This document shows positions 1 to 10,235 of a stretch of 64,000 nucleotides of DNA, one piece after another. The stretch is from assembly GCA_963678705.1 (NCBI GenBank), contig OY783203.1:5084001-5148000 (forward strand). Direction: 5' to 3'. The translations under genes and the position numbers were made by a program. Origin of the DNA: Panorpa germanica (lineage: Eukaryota; Arthropoda; Insecta; Mecoptera; Panorpidae). The notes under the pieces were generated by a model. That model saw nothing but the letters and a program-made list of their open reading frames with translations. It was not told the DNA's origin and did no database searches. Positions within the stretch are counted from its first letter, which is position 1; each line of letters begins with the position of its first letter.

Positions 1-21
1 TTGCGACGGGGTAAACTCTAG
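1..21 (+). mobile_element. Helitron 3' end, cut by the window edge
   Basis: The window opens with the right half of the hairpin (TTGCGACG), the GGGTAAACT spacer and CTAG, followed by T. This matches the 3' terminus of the two fuller Helitron copies. The body lies outside the window. Confidence 0.6.
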
Positions 22-1283
22 TTTATTTATATTTTACTGCATTTAAATACAAGTACAGAAATAAGTTGCTATTTTGTTCGAATGATTGATACTTTTGCTT
101 CAAATTATATCAACAAATACAACTGCACCACTAATTTTCTGTTATTTTATTGTATGTTTAAATATGTTGTTTTCTTTTCTATACATTTCAAGGAAATCGA
201 CGTCTGGATCTTTGATTTAAAACCTTATTATGTTATACACGTCTAAATATAATTCGTAGTATAAACAATTTCTAACTAAACATTTTAGAATTAATTGTTG
301 ATAAAGTATTACACTCTTATTGATTTTTTAAATTTTACGTAAGGTACAAAATGAACCTTGTAATTTAGCTTGTAGTAAGGTAGCAAGTATAAACCTTGTA
401 CAGCTTAACGAACCTTGGAGTTAGCTTGTCGTAACCTAACTTCTTAAGAAGTTTTATGAGTTTCAAGACGTTGCATATTAGGCAAAATCGGTTACGTAAC
501 ATATAACTTTTGTTAAATTAAGATAAACTTTAAATATATATAACTGTCATTGACAGAGGAAGAGAAACTTGCTCCTCATCATCTAGATCTTCTTGATTTC
601 CTTCTTCTTCCATCTCTTCTTCTTTTTCAGCATCACTTGACTGCTTTATATGTATATGTATATGTATATATACATTTGGCAAATAATTTGAAACATTTTC
701 ATTATACACATTGACGTGGGTGTATATTTTGTGAGATGGGTTTGGTCGCCAAAGGAGGTAACACAGCTACGAGAATAAAATACAGGCACGCACAAGTGTC
801 GGTCCACATACTCTTAACATATACTTCTATACGTAAATATTGCAACAGTATGTCTATATAGTACAATTCCTAAAATAAACACAGGAATATGAAAACCAGT
901 ATAACAATTCAGCGGCACATATGTTTTATAGTTTAGGATTTATATACTTCTAATTATAGATACAATATATTAACATTATAGTAATATAAACGTATTCTTA
1001 ATAGTTCATAAAATGAAATTTTGATTTATAATGTCCATATACTTCGTTAGAACTTACAAATATAACTTAAAACTACACTTTAAATAATTTTGTTGCGAAT
1101 TATAATCATAGTTAAATGATTTCAAAACAAAAGAAATGATGAATGGCTTTTTGTTATTATACTTAATAATAACTGTGGAACTATATGCGTTATGCATTTG
1201 AAATGTATAACACATGTTAGAATAATGTATTTTGGCTGAGGCATTCAAGTACTCATAGCAAACTGTATAACACTATTAGTAAT
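22..1283. other. Intergenic, no gene seen
   Basis: AT-rich. It holds the short repeat at 340-440, a TC-rich run (about 575-632) and TATGTATATG runs near 650. The longest open frame (64 codons, minus strand) has no motif. Confidence 0.5.
340..440 (-). repeat. Interspersed repeat with CAAGCTA and AAGGTT words, copy 1
   Basis: AATGAACCTTGTAATTTAGC then TTGTAGTAAGGTAGCAAG (plus strand) is the reverse of the TTGCTAG...CACAAGCTA...CCAAGGTT pattern shared with 9345-9430, 27165-27280 and 58805-58920. Class unknown. Confidence 0.35.
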
Positions 1284-1425
1284 GGCACAGTGGTCGAGAA
1301 CATTTATAACCAACGCTAGACTTCTGTGTCTTAGAGTTTAATATCTGAACCAGAGTTATATTGTCAGGGTTTGGTTGTTAGCAAAGTTTTAAATCAAATC
1401 AAAATTATATACTTTTATTATCGTT
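1284..1425 (+). repeat. tRNA-derived SINE
   Basis: GGCACAGTGGTCGAGAACA gives the A-box region. The B box is decayed (GAGTTTAATATCTG), followed by the family body TCAGGGTTTGGTTGTTA. No 3' tail. Confidence 0.6.
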
Positions 1426-1497
1426 GGTGACGAACGTCAGCAATCGAAAACGGATCAACATTAAACAAATTAAATAAGTAATAATAATATTATAAAT

Positions 1498-1690
1498 GAC
1501 ATCGATATTTGACGCTATACTACAATGTCTTCGGGTTCCATCCTTGGACAAGTTTTACATTCTCCAGATTTGGTTGTTAATAAGTTGAATGTATTATGTA
1601 CATACATTATAAACTTATTAAGAAGCAGTGTAGTTCACATATAGGAGACCACGACACCACAAAAACTATGAACACACCTACTAGTTATTA
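1498..1690 (+). repeat. tRNA-derived SINE, A box lost
   Basis: Starts at TTGACGCTATACTACA, keeps the B box CGGGTTCCATCC and the body down to the CACGACACCACAAAAACTATG block. It lies in tandem with the 1284 copy. Confidence 0.55.
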
Positions 1691-2060
1691 TTATTAATTG
1701 TTTATTGTTGTTTATTGTTCGCCTTTCGGCTTTACAATATACATTCTTAATACATTTCATATACTTCAACTTACAATTAATTTTAAACTATTCTAGACCT
1801 TTTTATTTCCAAAAGTACTTTCTGCTTCTTCTTCTCTTGACCCTCTTCCTTCATTTTCCCTAGTCTTCCTTCTGGACTGGTCTATTCCCTAGTCTATTTT
1901 TCTGGACTGAAGTATAACTGTTTCCTCGCTACTTCTTTCTTTCTCCTGCTTCCCTTCACTGCCTCTTTTAGTACTTCCTCTCTCTTCCTGTTCCTTGTGC
2001 AACCCAGCCACCAGCTTATTTATTGTCCTGTTTTTCCTTTCCTTTTTACTTTTTTTTTAC
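1685..2060 (-). mobile_element. Probable LINE 3' tail
   Basis: On the minus strand an Arg/Glu/Lys-rich stretch (for example NKLVAGLHKEQEERG) is followed by an AT-rich tail with GCCGAAAGGCGAACAATAAA, a form seen at the 3' ends of some insect LINEs. Low complexity makes this tentative. Confidence 0.3.
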
Positions 2061-2859
2061 TTTTATTTTCGTAATGTAGGTGTATTTCATTATTTTACAA
2101 ATTCAGTTTATTGTAGTTTAAAGTTTTTCATTAAATAATGCAAATGTCAAAGAGTAAAAGGAAGTGATTTTAAAAACCGGAATGATTAAGAATTGTATTA
2201 CCCAGTATCTCAAGCGTCTGAGTTGCTCTAATGGTAGATATTAAGAAAAATATTTAAACCAAAATTTTACAAGCAGAAACTATTGTTGCTAATTCGGGAT
2301 TGGATTTAATAGTTCTTTAACTGCGTTAAGTAATATTTAAAGTGGTAAATAACAGAAATAGATTTGCGTGCAAAATTATTTATAGGCGTTTTCAAATGCT
2401 CATTCTTCATCATAGATTTTTAGAGGCATTCTTACACATTCATTCATTTTTACGAGATCCAACATGGTTGCCATTTAATACTATGTATTTGGATTGGATT
2501 AGGCAGGTTTATAACGACAGGTTCACTACAGTTTGAATACGTTTATACCACAATAAAGATTCTAAAGACTAACCTAGCAGTTTATCACCTAATAAATCGT
2601 TATGAATTATAAATAAAATGTCAACAAAGATCAAATGGTAATCGCTAAATACAAACCTCAGATTATTTGTTATATTAGATCCATTTTATTTAAATAAATT
2701 TGCTTTAGGCTTAAAAATAACCGCCTTAGTATTTCTCTAATGTCTACAGCTATGTATTATATTTATAACTCAACAAAAACATCAAAACATAAAATAATAT
2801 CCTTAAATTGAACCTTTAAGACTTTTAAATAAAATAAACGCGATAAATGTAGATTTTAA

Positions 2860-3350
2860 CAGTGGTATGGTCGTTGCCGCTGTACCATTCCTCTATGTTC
2901 TCCACTATCGAAATCCCAGGCGTGACTCTATATAACAGACATTGGATTAGAAAAGCGAAACAACACAACTCAGCAAATAACATTTTGACTTCAACTAAGT
3001 TGAAATGAACCGAGGATACAACGATCTCCATTCTCTCTTCTCCTATCCAACAAAGAACGGGTACGTTGGTACGTAACAAAAATTGATGGTGTATGTTCAG
3101 GAAAGCATGATGATAGTCTCTCCTCCGTGTTTGCGTTTTGCGCTTTGCGCTCGTCAACTCGTATTCTCTATTTAACTGAAACATTTTCCAGAGTTCCAAA
3201 GAGCTCTGATATGGGGATTACATCGTTCACCGTTTCACCACGCCTGGCCCCTTCACCCCTTCGCTCTCCTTACACCCCCTGGCCACTCGCGTTATTCATT
3301 CGTCCGCCATTTCAGTTTTATCTGAATTAGTGCGTTCGCTAATAAGCTCG
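2860..3350. promoter_or_regulatory. GC-richer island upstream of Abd-B, possible distal promoter or enhancer
   Basis: About 490 bp of mixed composition inside AT-rich sequence. It contains a TATATAA box at 2929-2935, alternating GCG-rich runs near 3130-3160, a C-rich block (about 3235-3300), a GCCATTTC Pho-like site and a TTTCAGTTTT initiator-like motif near 3305-3320. It does not match any repeat family in the window. No convincing reading frame was found, although open frames of 124 and 67 codons exist. Confidence 0.3.
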
Positions 3351-3472
3351 TATTTCGAAATTCTTCACAAATATTTTTTTTATTTACTTAAATAAAAATA
3401 AACCTTTACAGTCATATTTTTAATATAAATAAAAATTATATTTTATGTATTATTAATAAACGAATATTTCAA

Positions 3473-3570
3473 AGCGACGACTGTCTTTTGTGTATGAATT
3501 AAATTTCATTTCAAATTTTCGTTCCATTTTTAAATAGAACAAAACAAAAAAAATTTTTCAAAAAATATTT
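3473..3570 (-). mobile_element. Helitron fragment near the 3' end
   Basis: AAGCGACGACTGTCTTTTG and GAATTAAATTTC, followed by CCATTTTTAAAT, match the 55430-55505 stretch of the longest Helitron. The terminal CTAG and half of the hairpin are missing. Confidence 0.5.
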
Positions 3571-3934
3571 TTAAATTATTGTATAGTGATTTGTATAGTA
3601 TTTGTTATCTTAAAAAATTTAAGATGCATGTAAAGTAAATTAAATAAACTTAACTAATACTAGATTATGTTAAGTTAACTTTTATCTTTATGCTACCTAC
3701 ATTTGTATATAGATGATTTTTCTGTGAAAGGTCGTACACACATTACATCACACAAATTACAAGGGTTTTTTACCTTGCCAGCACTCTTCTCTTGCCTCAT
3801 CTTTGCCACACATTACAAATTCCTTTTCCCCAGTTGCGACATAACCATTTAAAAAAAATTATTTGGTCTTGTTCTTTTTATCGCAAATTTTGTTACTCTT
3901 TGTTAACCCACAGATTCGAAGCATTATTAGTATC

Positions 3935-4155
3935 GGCACGGTGGTCGAGAGTATTTATACTTGACGACAGAGTTCTATGTCTTCGGGTTCGATCCCAGGA
4001 ACAGATCTATATTTTCTGGGTTTGCTGTTATCATAGTTAAATTGGTTATATACTTATAAAATCATAAAACTTATATATATGCCTAACTTATATAACTAAA
4101 ACTATGATAGCACTTGGATATAGGCCGGTCATTAAAAAAAGTAAACAAATAAATG
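3935..4155 (+). repeat. tRNA-derived SINE, near full length
   Basis: GGCACGGTGGTCGAGAGTA (A box), TTCGGGTTCGATCCCAGGAA (B box), TTTCTGGGTTTGCTG, and a 3' part with ATAGGCCGG ending in an AAATAAATG tail. This is a reference copy for the family. Confidence 0.75.
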
Positions 4156-4731
4156 TTAAACAGATACTGCATCGAAAGGGTATTGAAACATAATGTTATC
4201 TTCTTATATAAATAAAAAGAAATATTGTATTTTTGCGTGTTTCTTCTTCATTTTCTTGTTCAACATCTGTTTTTGTTCACTGTTGCCATCCATTTTGTTA
4301 CCTCAGCTCTTTAATCTCAATGTCGTTGAAAACATAACTAATTTATTGATAATATCCTTGACACGGTGATGATAATCATGTCAATATACACTTCATGCCT
4401 ATTTACGAACTATTGGTGGCTTTTCGTAAATGGTAGTGATTGTTTAATAAATTAAATAATTATTTTTAATACTGCAAATAATAATTAGTTATTGTAAATT
4501 AAGACACTAAATAAATTATGCGTTTAATACAATAAAAATTATTATATAAATTTAATAGCTTATAAATTTATTAAAATATTCATTTCAAAGAAAAATGTAT
4601 GAATAGAATCATAGTTTTCATGTTGTTGAGTTTACGACATGCAATTATGACTATCTACTTATTTTTACAGATTATCATTAATCACACATCCATTTACAAG
4701 GCAGGTATGCTAACTGCTTGCTACTAACCAG

Positions 4732-4830
4732 TAGTTCAAATTACGAGAGTTCGGAGATGACTTAACCAACGTAGATTTAACGTCTCTTATAACCTCTTTT
4801 TAAGCATGAGTCACCACCGAATATGTATCT
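4732..4830. mobile_element. TA-flanked palindromic MITE, short decayed copy
   Basis: Keeps the left end (TAGTTCAAATTACGAGAGTT) and part of the right end (CTTATAACCTCTTTTTAAGC, then GAGTCACCACCGAA). The middle of the element is missing. Older or internally deleted compared with the three long copies. Confidence 0.55.
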
Positions 4831-5055
4831 ATGTATGTATGTATTTAGTTATCTACTATTAATACTCGAATGGGTGACCATTTTGTATTATCACTGTAAA
4901 AGAAACTATATCTAAAAAAACGAGTGTAGAGGTAAATTGTCGTTAGAGGTGATTCATTAATTACAACAAACAAATTTCATGATTTTTAACCCCTCTGTTC
5001 TCATTGTCACGTCTTGGAATGTGAGACATTTGAAAAACTGAAATTTTTAGTCTTA

Positions 5056-5423
5056 CGTCGTCCGCACATGGGTCGACTGATTGCAAAACGCGAGCCCCGA
5101 ATCTGCCCGAGCCGAATTAGAATGCAACTTTGTTGTTAGTGTGAGAACATACACGGCACGAACGAAACTAAACTGATTTCAAATTATTTGAACACGTTTT
5201 GTGCGACTGTGTTTCTTGGTCGCAGTGCAATTACGTTGCATGCTATTCATGGTGACATCATGAGCAGATATGTGCACAAATACTTGTCAAAAGTATTGAA
5301 ATACATACATAATACAATCCCCTATTATGCTATTGTTAAAAATAGGCATGGCTCGTTTTTCATTTTCGTTGGAAACTTCGTTCGCGGCTACTTTGCAATC
5401 AGTCGATCCGTGTGCAGACGGCC
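5056..5423. mobile_element. PIF/Harbinger-like MITE (368 bp)
   Basis: The terminal inverted repeats are about 33 bp: CGTCCGCACATGGGTCGACT at the left against CGTCTGCACACGGATCGACT (reverse complement) at the right, continuing GATTGCAAA in both. TTA flanks both ends (5053-5055 and 5424-5426), as expected of PIF/Harbinger. It has no transposase. The 82-codon open frame inside has no known motif. Confidence 0.65.
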
Positions 5424-5494
5424 TTATTGTTTTTGATTTTACTTTCTGGAAGCCCTCTTATCACAATTTGGTTATATCCTCACATAAAGTGATT

Positions 5495-5578
5495 AGGTAG
5501 TGGTGTATTACACATATATGAGATCTCGACACCATAAAGTCATTGAAAATAGACAGACGTTAAATAAATTAAATTAAA
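5495..5578 (+). repeat. tRNA-derived SINE, 3' part
   Basis: GTGGTGTATTACACATATATG, CGACACCATAAAG and ACAGACGTTAAATAAATT match the 3' third and tail of the SINE. The tRNA-like part is absent. Confidence 0.5.
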
Positions 5579-5663
5579 TAACATATACAAAAATCATGTG
5601 GTATTCTAATTTAATCTATAATCTATCAGAAACCCATAATAATATTTGTTCTTTTTTTTTCAG

Positions 5664-5711
5664 ATTTCTTTCTTCCCGAGGTTTCGGGCATACTGGCAAT
5701 CGTTCGACAAG
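5664..5711 (+). other. Candidate 48-nt exon upstream of Abd-B
   Basis: A 48-nt segment of near-even base composition lies directly after a strong polypyrimidine-AG acceptor (ttctttttttttcag, ending 5663) and directly before a consensus donor (AAG/GTGAGT at 5711/5712). The flanks are AT-rich. Its length is a multiple of three and all three frames are open (for example ISFFPRFRAYWQSFDK or FFLPEVSGILAIVRQ). I recognise no protein motif. It could be an upstream exon of an alternative Abd-B transcript, since Drosophila Abd-B uses several upstream promoters, or of another + strand transcript. Confidence 0.4.
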
Positions 5712-8700
5712 GTGAGTTATAAATTTAAAATTGAACTGACACTTTAATTAATCTAAAATAATTGTTCATTGTTTTATACTTACTAGTATATACATTAACT
5801 ATATAACAAATGTAGTTTAATTTAATAAAAATACATTTCGCACATTTCAAAATAATACGGTTGATTAACTGCAGTGATTAAAAAAAATAATTAAATATAT
5901 TAATCAGATATTGTTTCTTTTTATAATTTATAAAATAACTGAACGTTTGGGTTTAAATCATAGTTATTGTCCAATACTGAATTATACTGGTATACACAAA
6001 CGAAAACTAATTTTGTTCACAGACAAAAATAGCAATACTTTTATATAAAGTATGTATAAGGAATTCAGACAAAACTAATATTTGTAGAAATTTACTGTGC
6101 AAACTTAGACTGCACAGGCGAACTGAACGTGTGTAGATAACTTAACAGTATAAGTAAGTTTTTTTTTTTTTTTTTAAGTATTTCATTTATACTTTTTAAG
6201 AAATAATAATATAAATTGAGTGAGTGAAAGAAACCAGTTTAATGTTTAGTACAAATTTTCTGTTAAAATTATTTAAAAATATTGAATAATATAGTATACG
6301 GTACATATAATAAATCTGAAATTGTAACACAAGTGACTTAACGGAATTAAATGAAAATCACTTAACATATACATACATGTAGTGGTAATGAATCATCAAC
6401 TTATAAAATCATTCAGCTGAATCATTATTTTATTTGTTTTTGTATTAGTAACGCACATAAAATACTCTAAATGTTATATTCTCGGTCTCTCCAGTACTAA
6501 ATGTAATGATTTAGCTAAATATTGTGGAGTTGTTTACATTCCTTATTAACTAAAAGAAAACAAACATTCCTAAAGCATTAATACAAATAAGTATTTAGAA
6601 AAGAAACAAAAATCCAAATAGAAACGAACGTGAGATTAGATATAAAACATACATAACCTAAAAAAAACATTTTGGTCCAATCCCTGATAATCTCAAGTAT
6701 ATGTTTATGTTTTATGATTGGTAGAGAAATAAGAGCATTATATAACATGGACACTTCAACCTGTCAAAAGTAATATGATAAATAAACATTGAAAAACAAA
6801 ATGGCTGACGCTGATAAATGTAACAAGCTGGTGAGATGTTTTGTGAGGTTATGTTGATAGATTATATTTGAAGGGTGATTGTAACTTGAGATAAAAATAT
6901 AATATCTGTTATATTTTTGTTTCGTTTCGGTTTGTACTTAAGAAAATATTACCGCTGAGAATTAATTAATTAGTTTTAGTATATGCGTTGGTAGTTTTAC
7001 TATACTTCGAAGATTGTAGAATTTAGTCAATTTATTTGTTTATACGTTTTGCCGTCTAAATATTCAATTAACAGCTGTCTTCTCTAAAATGAAAGAAACG
7101 GTTTTTATTTTAGTACCTATAAATTTACATAATTAGAATACGATAAAATGACTTAAAAGGAAATCACCTTTATACTTTTAAATTAATCTATTGTCTATAT
7201 TATACAAGCGCTTGTATGTAACAGATTTAAATTTCCATCCGAAATATATAACTTTTTTTAAATTTTTAATTGCTATGGCTGTTTATATTAGGTTAAGGAA
7301 AATTTTATTCTAACCGGATCTTAGTGCTTTCAAAACGATACCATGGAATTTCTGTTAATAAGACACGTGTGGGAAAAATTTAATGGCAAGCAGTGGCGTA
7401 CTAAACCTTTGTTGATCGTGAATCGCAAACTCTCAGCGTCTGCTATATTTAGTATAAATTTACATCTGTTCACAAAATCAAAAATTCCATACATACTTCA
7501 TTTGCTTAGAGTAGGAGCCCACAAGACTGGCGTAGCTAGATATAGGCCAGTCGGTGCTACGCGCCGGGGCCCTCAAGCTGAAGGAGCCCTCGGACCCTGA
7601 CCAGCAAACCTCGTATTGTACTAGCTAAAAATTCTCCCATCTTTGGAATGTAAATTAAATAAGTTGCAACGAGAGCAAGGAGTTGCAAGGAGAGTTGCCG
7701 TTTAATATTTTCTAAAATTTGGTATAATAATAGATTATAATAACATAATGATCTCGTTAAATTTTAGAAAAACTGCAGAGAACCAGTAAAAATATATTGA
7801 ACTTTGAATTTTTTAATTTAACATTGAGGCTTATGAGAAATCACAGTTTTTATTTCATTTTATAAAAAGAACAGTTTAGATTTAGATTTTTTTTTTTAGA
7901 AGGTAGACCAGCTAAGCATTGTTGTGAGGTATGCAGAAAAAAATAACCGGTGGCCGTATTCCTGAGTTTTGCGAACAATGATCGTGATCGAGCAAATCTG
8001 ATTTATATGAGGGAAACATTTTATGAATCACTTTTAAAAGTGAACTATAATAATAATTAATATTAAAATTCTACGTCCGAATTCGTCATAAAAAAAAAAT
8101 TCGAACAAAGATGTGACAAGACGTTGCAAGAGTCGTTTTCATGAAAAGGGTAAATTGAGAACGGATGGTCCGATTTGAAAATGGATTTCAAATTTCAACA
8201 ATAATTTAGATTTTTAATTAGGTAACTTCCGCAAAATAATCACACCAAACATTAAATCAGCGTGAAAGTATATCGGTTAACTGACTATCAATAAACGAAA
8301 AGTTAATATTAAATTTTTCAGAATACTATTTATGCAATGAATCTCTCTCTTTAGTCTATTCTATACGTGTATGTATGTATATTGTATATTTTTTATTGCA
8401 AGAATACGCATGTTCGGAATTCTTCTGCTTTCATAAATTTATAATGTAGTTTTATTGCTCCTAAAGTCACCCGTTTTGCTGTTTACACCGTATTAACTTA
8501 TTCCAGACATTTTTATTTTATTAAAACATAATTTTTAACAAGGTTAACAATTTTCGTTGTTTAACAATTTCATTTTCTTTCTTGGGGTGAATAATAATTT
8601 ATAGTTTTTATTAAATATTTAAATTAACGGTTAATTTTTCTTATAATCTTTTTATTTTATTTTTATGTTGTGTATTTGTTTTATCATTTCATTTTGAACG

Positions 8701-8774
8701 GTCTTTTTAATTTTCGTCACCTATGTAACGGTAAAGTTTAGCAATAAGTTTATTAAGAAACCTTAATAGAAAGC
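5712..8774. other. AT-rich intergenic or intronic DNA upstream of Abd-B
   Basis: Apart from the hAT-like fragment at 7388-7610 and poly-T runs near 6160 and 7890, I see no gene or repeat. If the 48-nt segment before it is an exon, this is intron. Confidence 0.5.
7388..7610. mobile_element. Possible hAT-like fragment
   Basis: GCAGTGGCGTACTAAACC at about 7388 resembles the terminal repeat of the 31966 element. A second CTGGCGTAGCTAG lies at about 7528, followed by a GC-rich patch (CGCGCCGGGGCCCTC). No matching opposite end or target duplication was found. The 85-codon open frame across it has no recognisable product. Confidence 0.3.
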
Positions 8775-8950
8775 TTGATCAAAGAATACTGTGCTTTGGG
8801 ATTCGATTCCTAGATATTAATATTTTCCTGATGTGGTTGTTTTTTGTTTATATAAAATAGTAAGAAAATTTTGCAGCGATGTAGTTTCGAATTTATAAGT
8901 CTTACTGACATAATAAGTGGTATCGGAAATTGGACGATGTTAAATAAAAA
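8775..8950 (+). repeat. tRNA-derived SINE, degenerate
   Basis: CTTTGGGATTCGATTCCTAG (B box), TTCCTGATGTGGTTGT, and a tail with GTATCGGAAATTGGACGATG then TTAAATAAA. The A box is not recognisable. Confidence 0.45.
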
Positions 8951-8998
8951 TCCCTTATAAATAGAAGAGGTTCATATAGGAGATACTCTTAAATGTAT

Positions 8999-9000
<2 letters not shown>

Positions 9001-9058
<58 letters not shown>
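9001..9058. repeat. (TA)n microsatellite
   Basis: About 29 perfect TA units. Confidence 0.95.
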
Positions 9059-9064
<6 letters not shown>

Positions 9065-9344
9065 TAAGATTTCTTTGAAAAGAAGCACCTGTTCAGTTAA
9101 TGCATGCATGAAACAATATTGTTACGCTTTGATGCATTTTTATGTGTCAATATATACACACCCACACACATATATTTATGTAAATATATTTATATATAAC
9201 ATATGATATTTAATTTGATTTACTGACTTACGAAAGTCATTCAATATATACACATCCGAATCAACAATATTTTTTTTAAATCAAGGATTCTAAACTACAG
9301 CACACATTCTTAATGCAATCTAACATTTAATATTAGTAAAGTAT

Positions 9345-9430
9345 TACATTGTCTTGCAGTGAATACTAGCTTACCACAAGCTAAATCCAAGGTTCATTTT
9401 CTACCTAAGTTGTAGAAATTTGTATCGTTC
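9345..9430 (+). repeat. Interspersed repeat with CAAGCTA and AAGGTT words, copy 2
   Basis: ACTAGCTTACCACAAGCTAA, ATCCAAGGTTCATTTTCTAC and GTAGAAATTTG share order and spacing with the copies at 27165 and 58805. Confidence 0.4.
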
Positions 9431-9988
9431 ATTATTTGTTAATTTGAGCCGTGTATCGCAAAAGTTTGAGGACCGTATTGATGATTATAAATCATCAACT
9501 CCGGTTGGAGATTTTCTATTTTTAATTTATTGTATTTCATGCAGGAAATGGATAGCACATGATGAATGATGTTGTTATTGAATATTTCACTGATCATTTT
9601 AACAATAATATACTACAATGTCATTCTACGAGTATAAAATGGTTATTTAATATTAAACATAAAAATATTTTATATTTTTTATTTATATAACGAATCGGAA
9701 GACGTTATAATCTATTCGCAAGGTTATAGCTCGTTACGCGTTAACATTCCTCCAATGAGATGTTGTTTTTAAATGATTGGTAAGATTTCGTAATTATACA
9801 TTCCATCTACCATCCTCAAGGGCTTATACTACAACATATCTGTATAATAACCAGTGCCGTTCCGAAGAAAATATACTGAAGATGCGAGTATAATGAGTAT
9901 TTTATAATGCCAAGTTATGTCTTCTACTAGACCTTCAAAATGGGTACAAATAAAAGGTGGTAGTATTTCTACATTTTAAATTATTTAT

Positions 9989-10235
9989 GACAACACAGTG
10001 GGCGAGAGAATTAATGTTTCACGTTGACTGCTTCTGACTGAATCTTTGAGTTCGATATCCGGACCAAAGTTACATTTAACACTTCTGTTATTAATTATTA
10101 AGCAAGTACATAATCATACACATATCACGTTGTGGTGCAGGCCACATATATGAGGCTATGAGGCTAAAAACTTCAAAGATAGTAGGATGTTGTCAGTGAT
10201 GGGACTTAATATCGGAAATAGGCCTAATATAATAA
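9989..10235 (+). repeat. tRNA-derived SINE, near full length
   Basis: GACAACACAGTGGGCGAGAG (A box), GAGTTCGATATCCGGACCA (B box), a GGCCACATATATGAGGCTA block (partly duplicated) and ATCGGAAATAGGCC near the 3' end. The last clear copy before Abd-B. Confidence 0.65.

Noticed and set aside
2342-2536. 64-codon frame (FLRDPTWLPFNTMYLDWIRQ)
   Set aside because: It looks somewhat protein-like but matches no family I know, has no splice context that I could support, and is short.
8997-9206. Tyr-Ile repeat frames over TA microsatellites (also near 46703-46998)
   Set aside because: Translation of (TA)n; not protein-coding.
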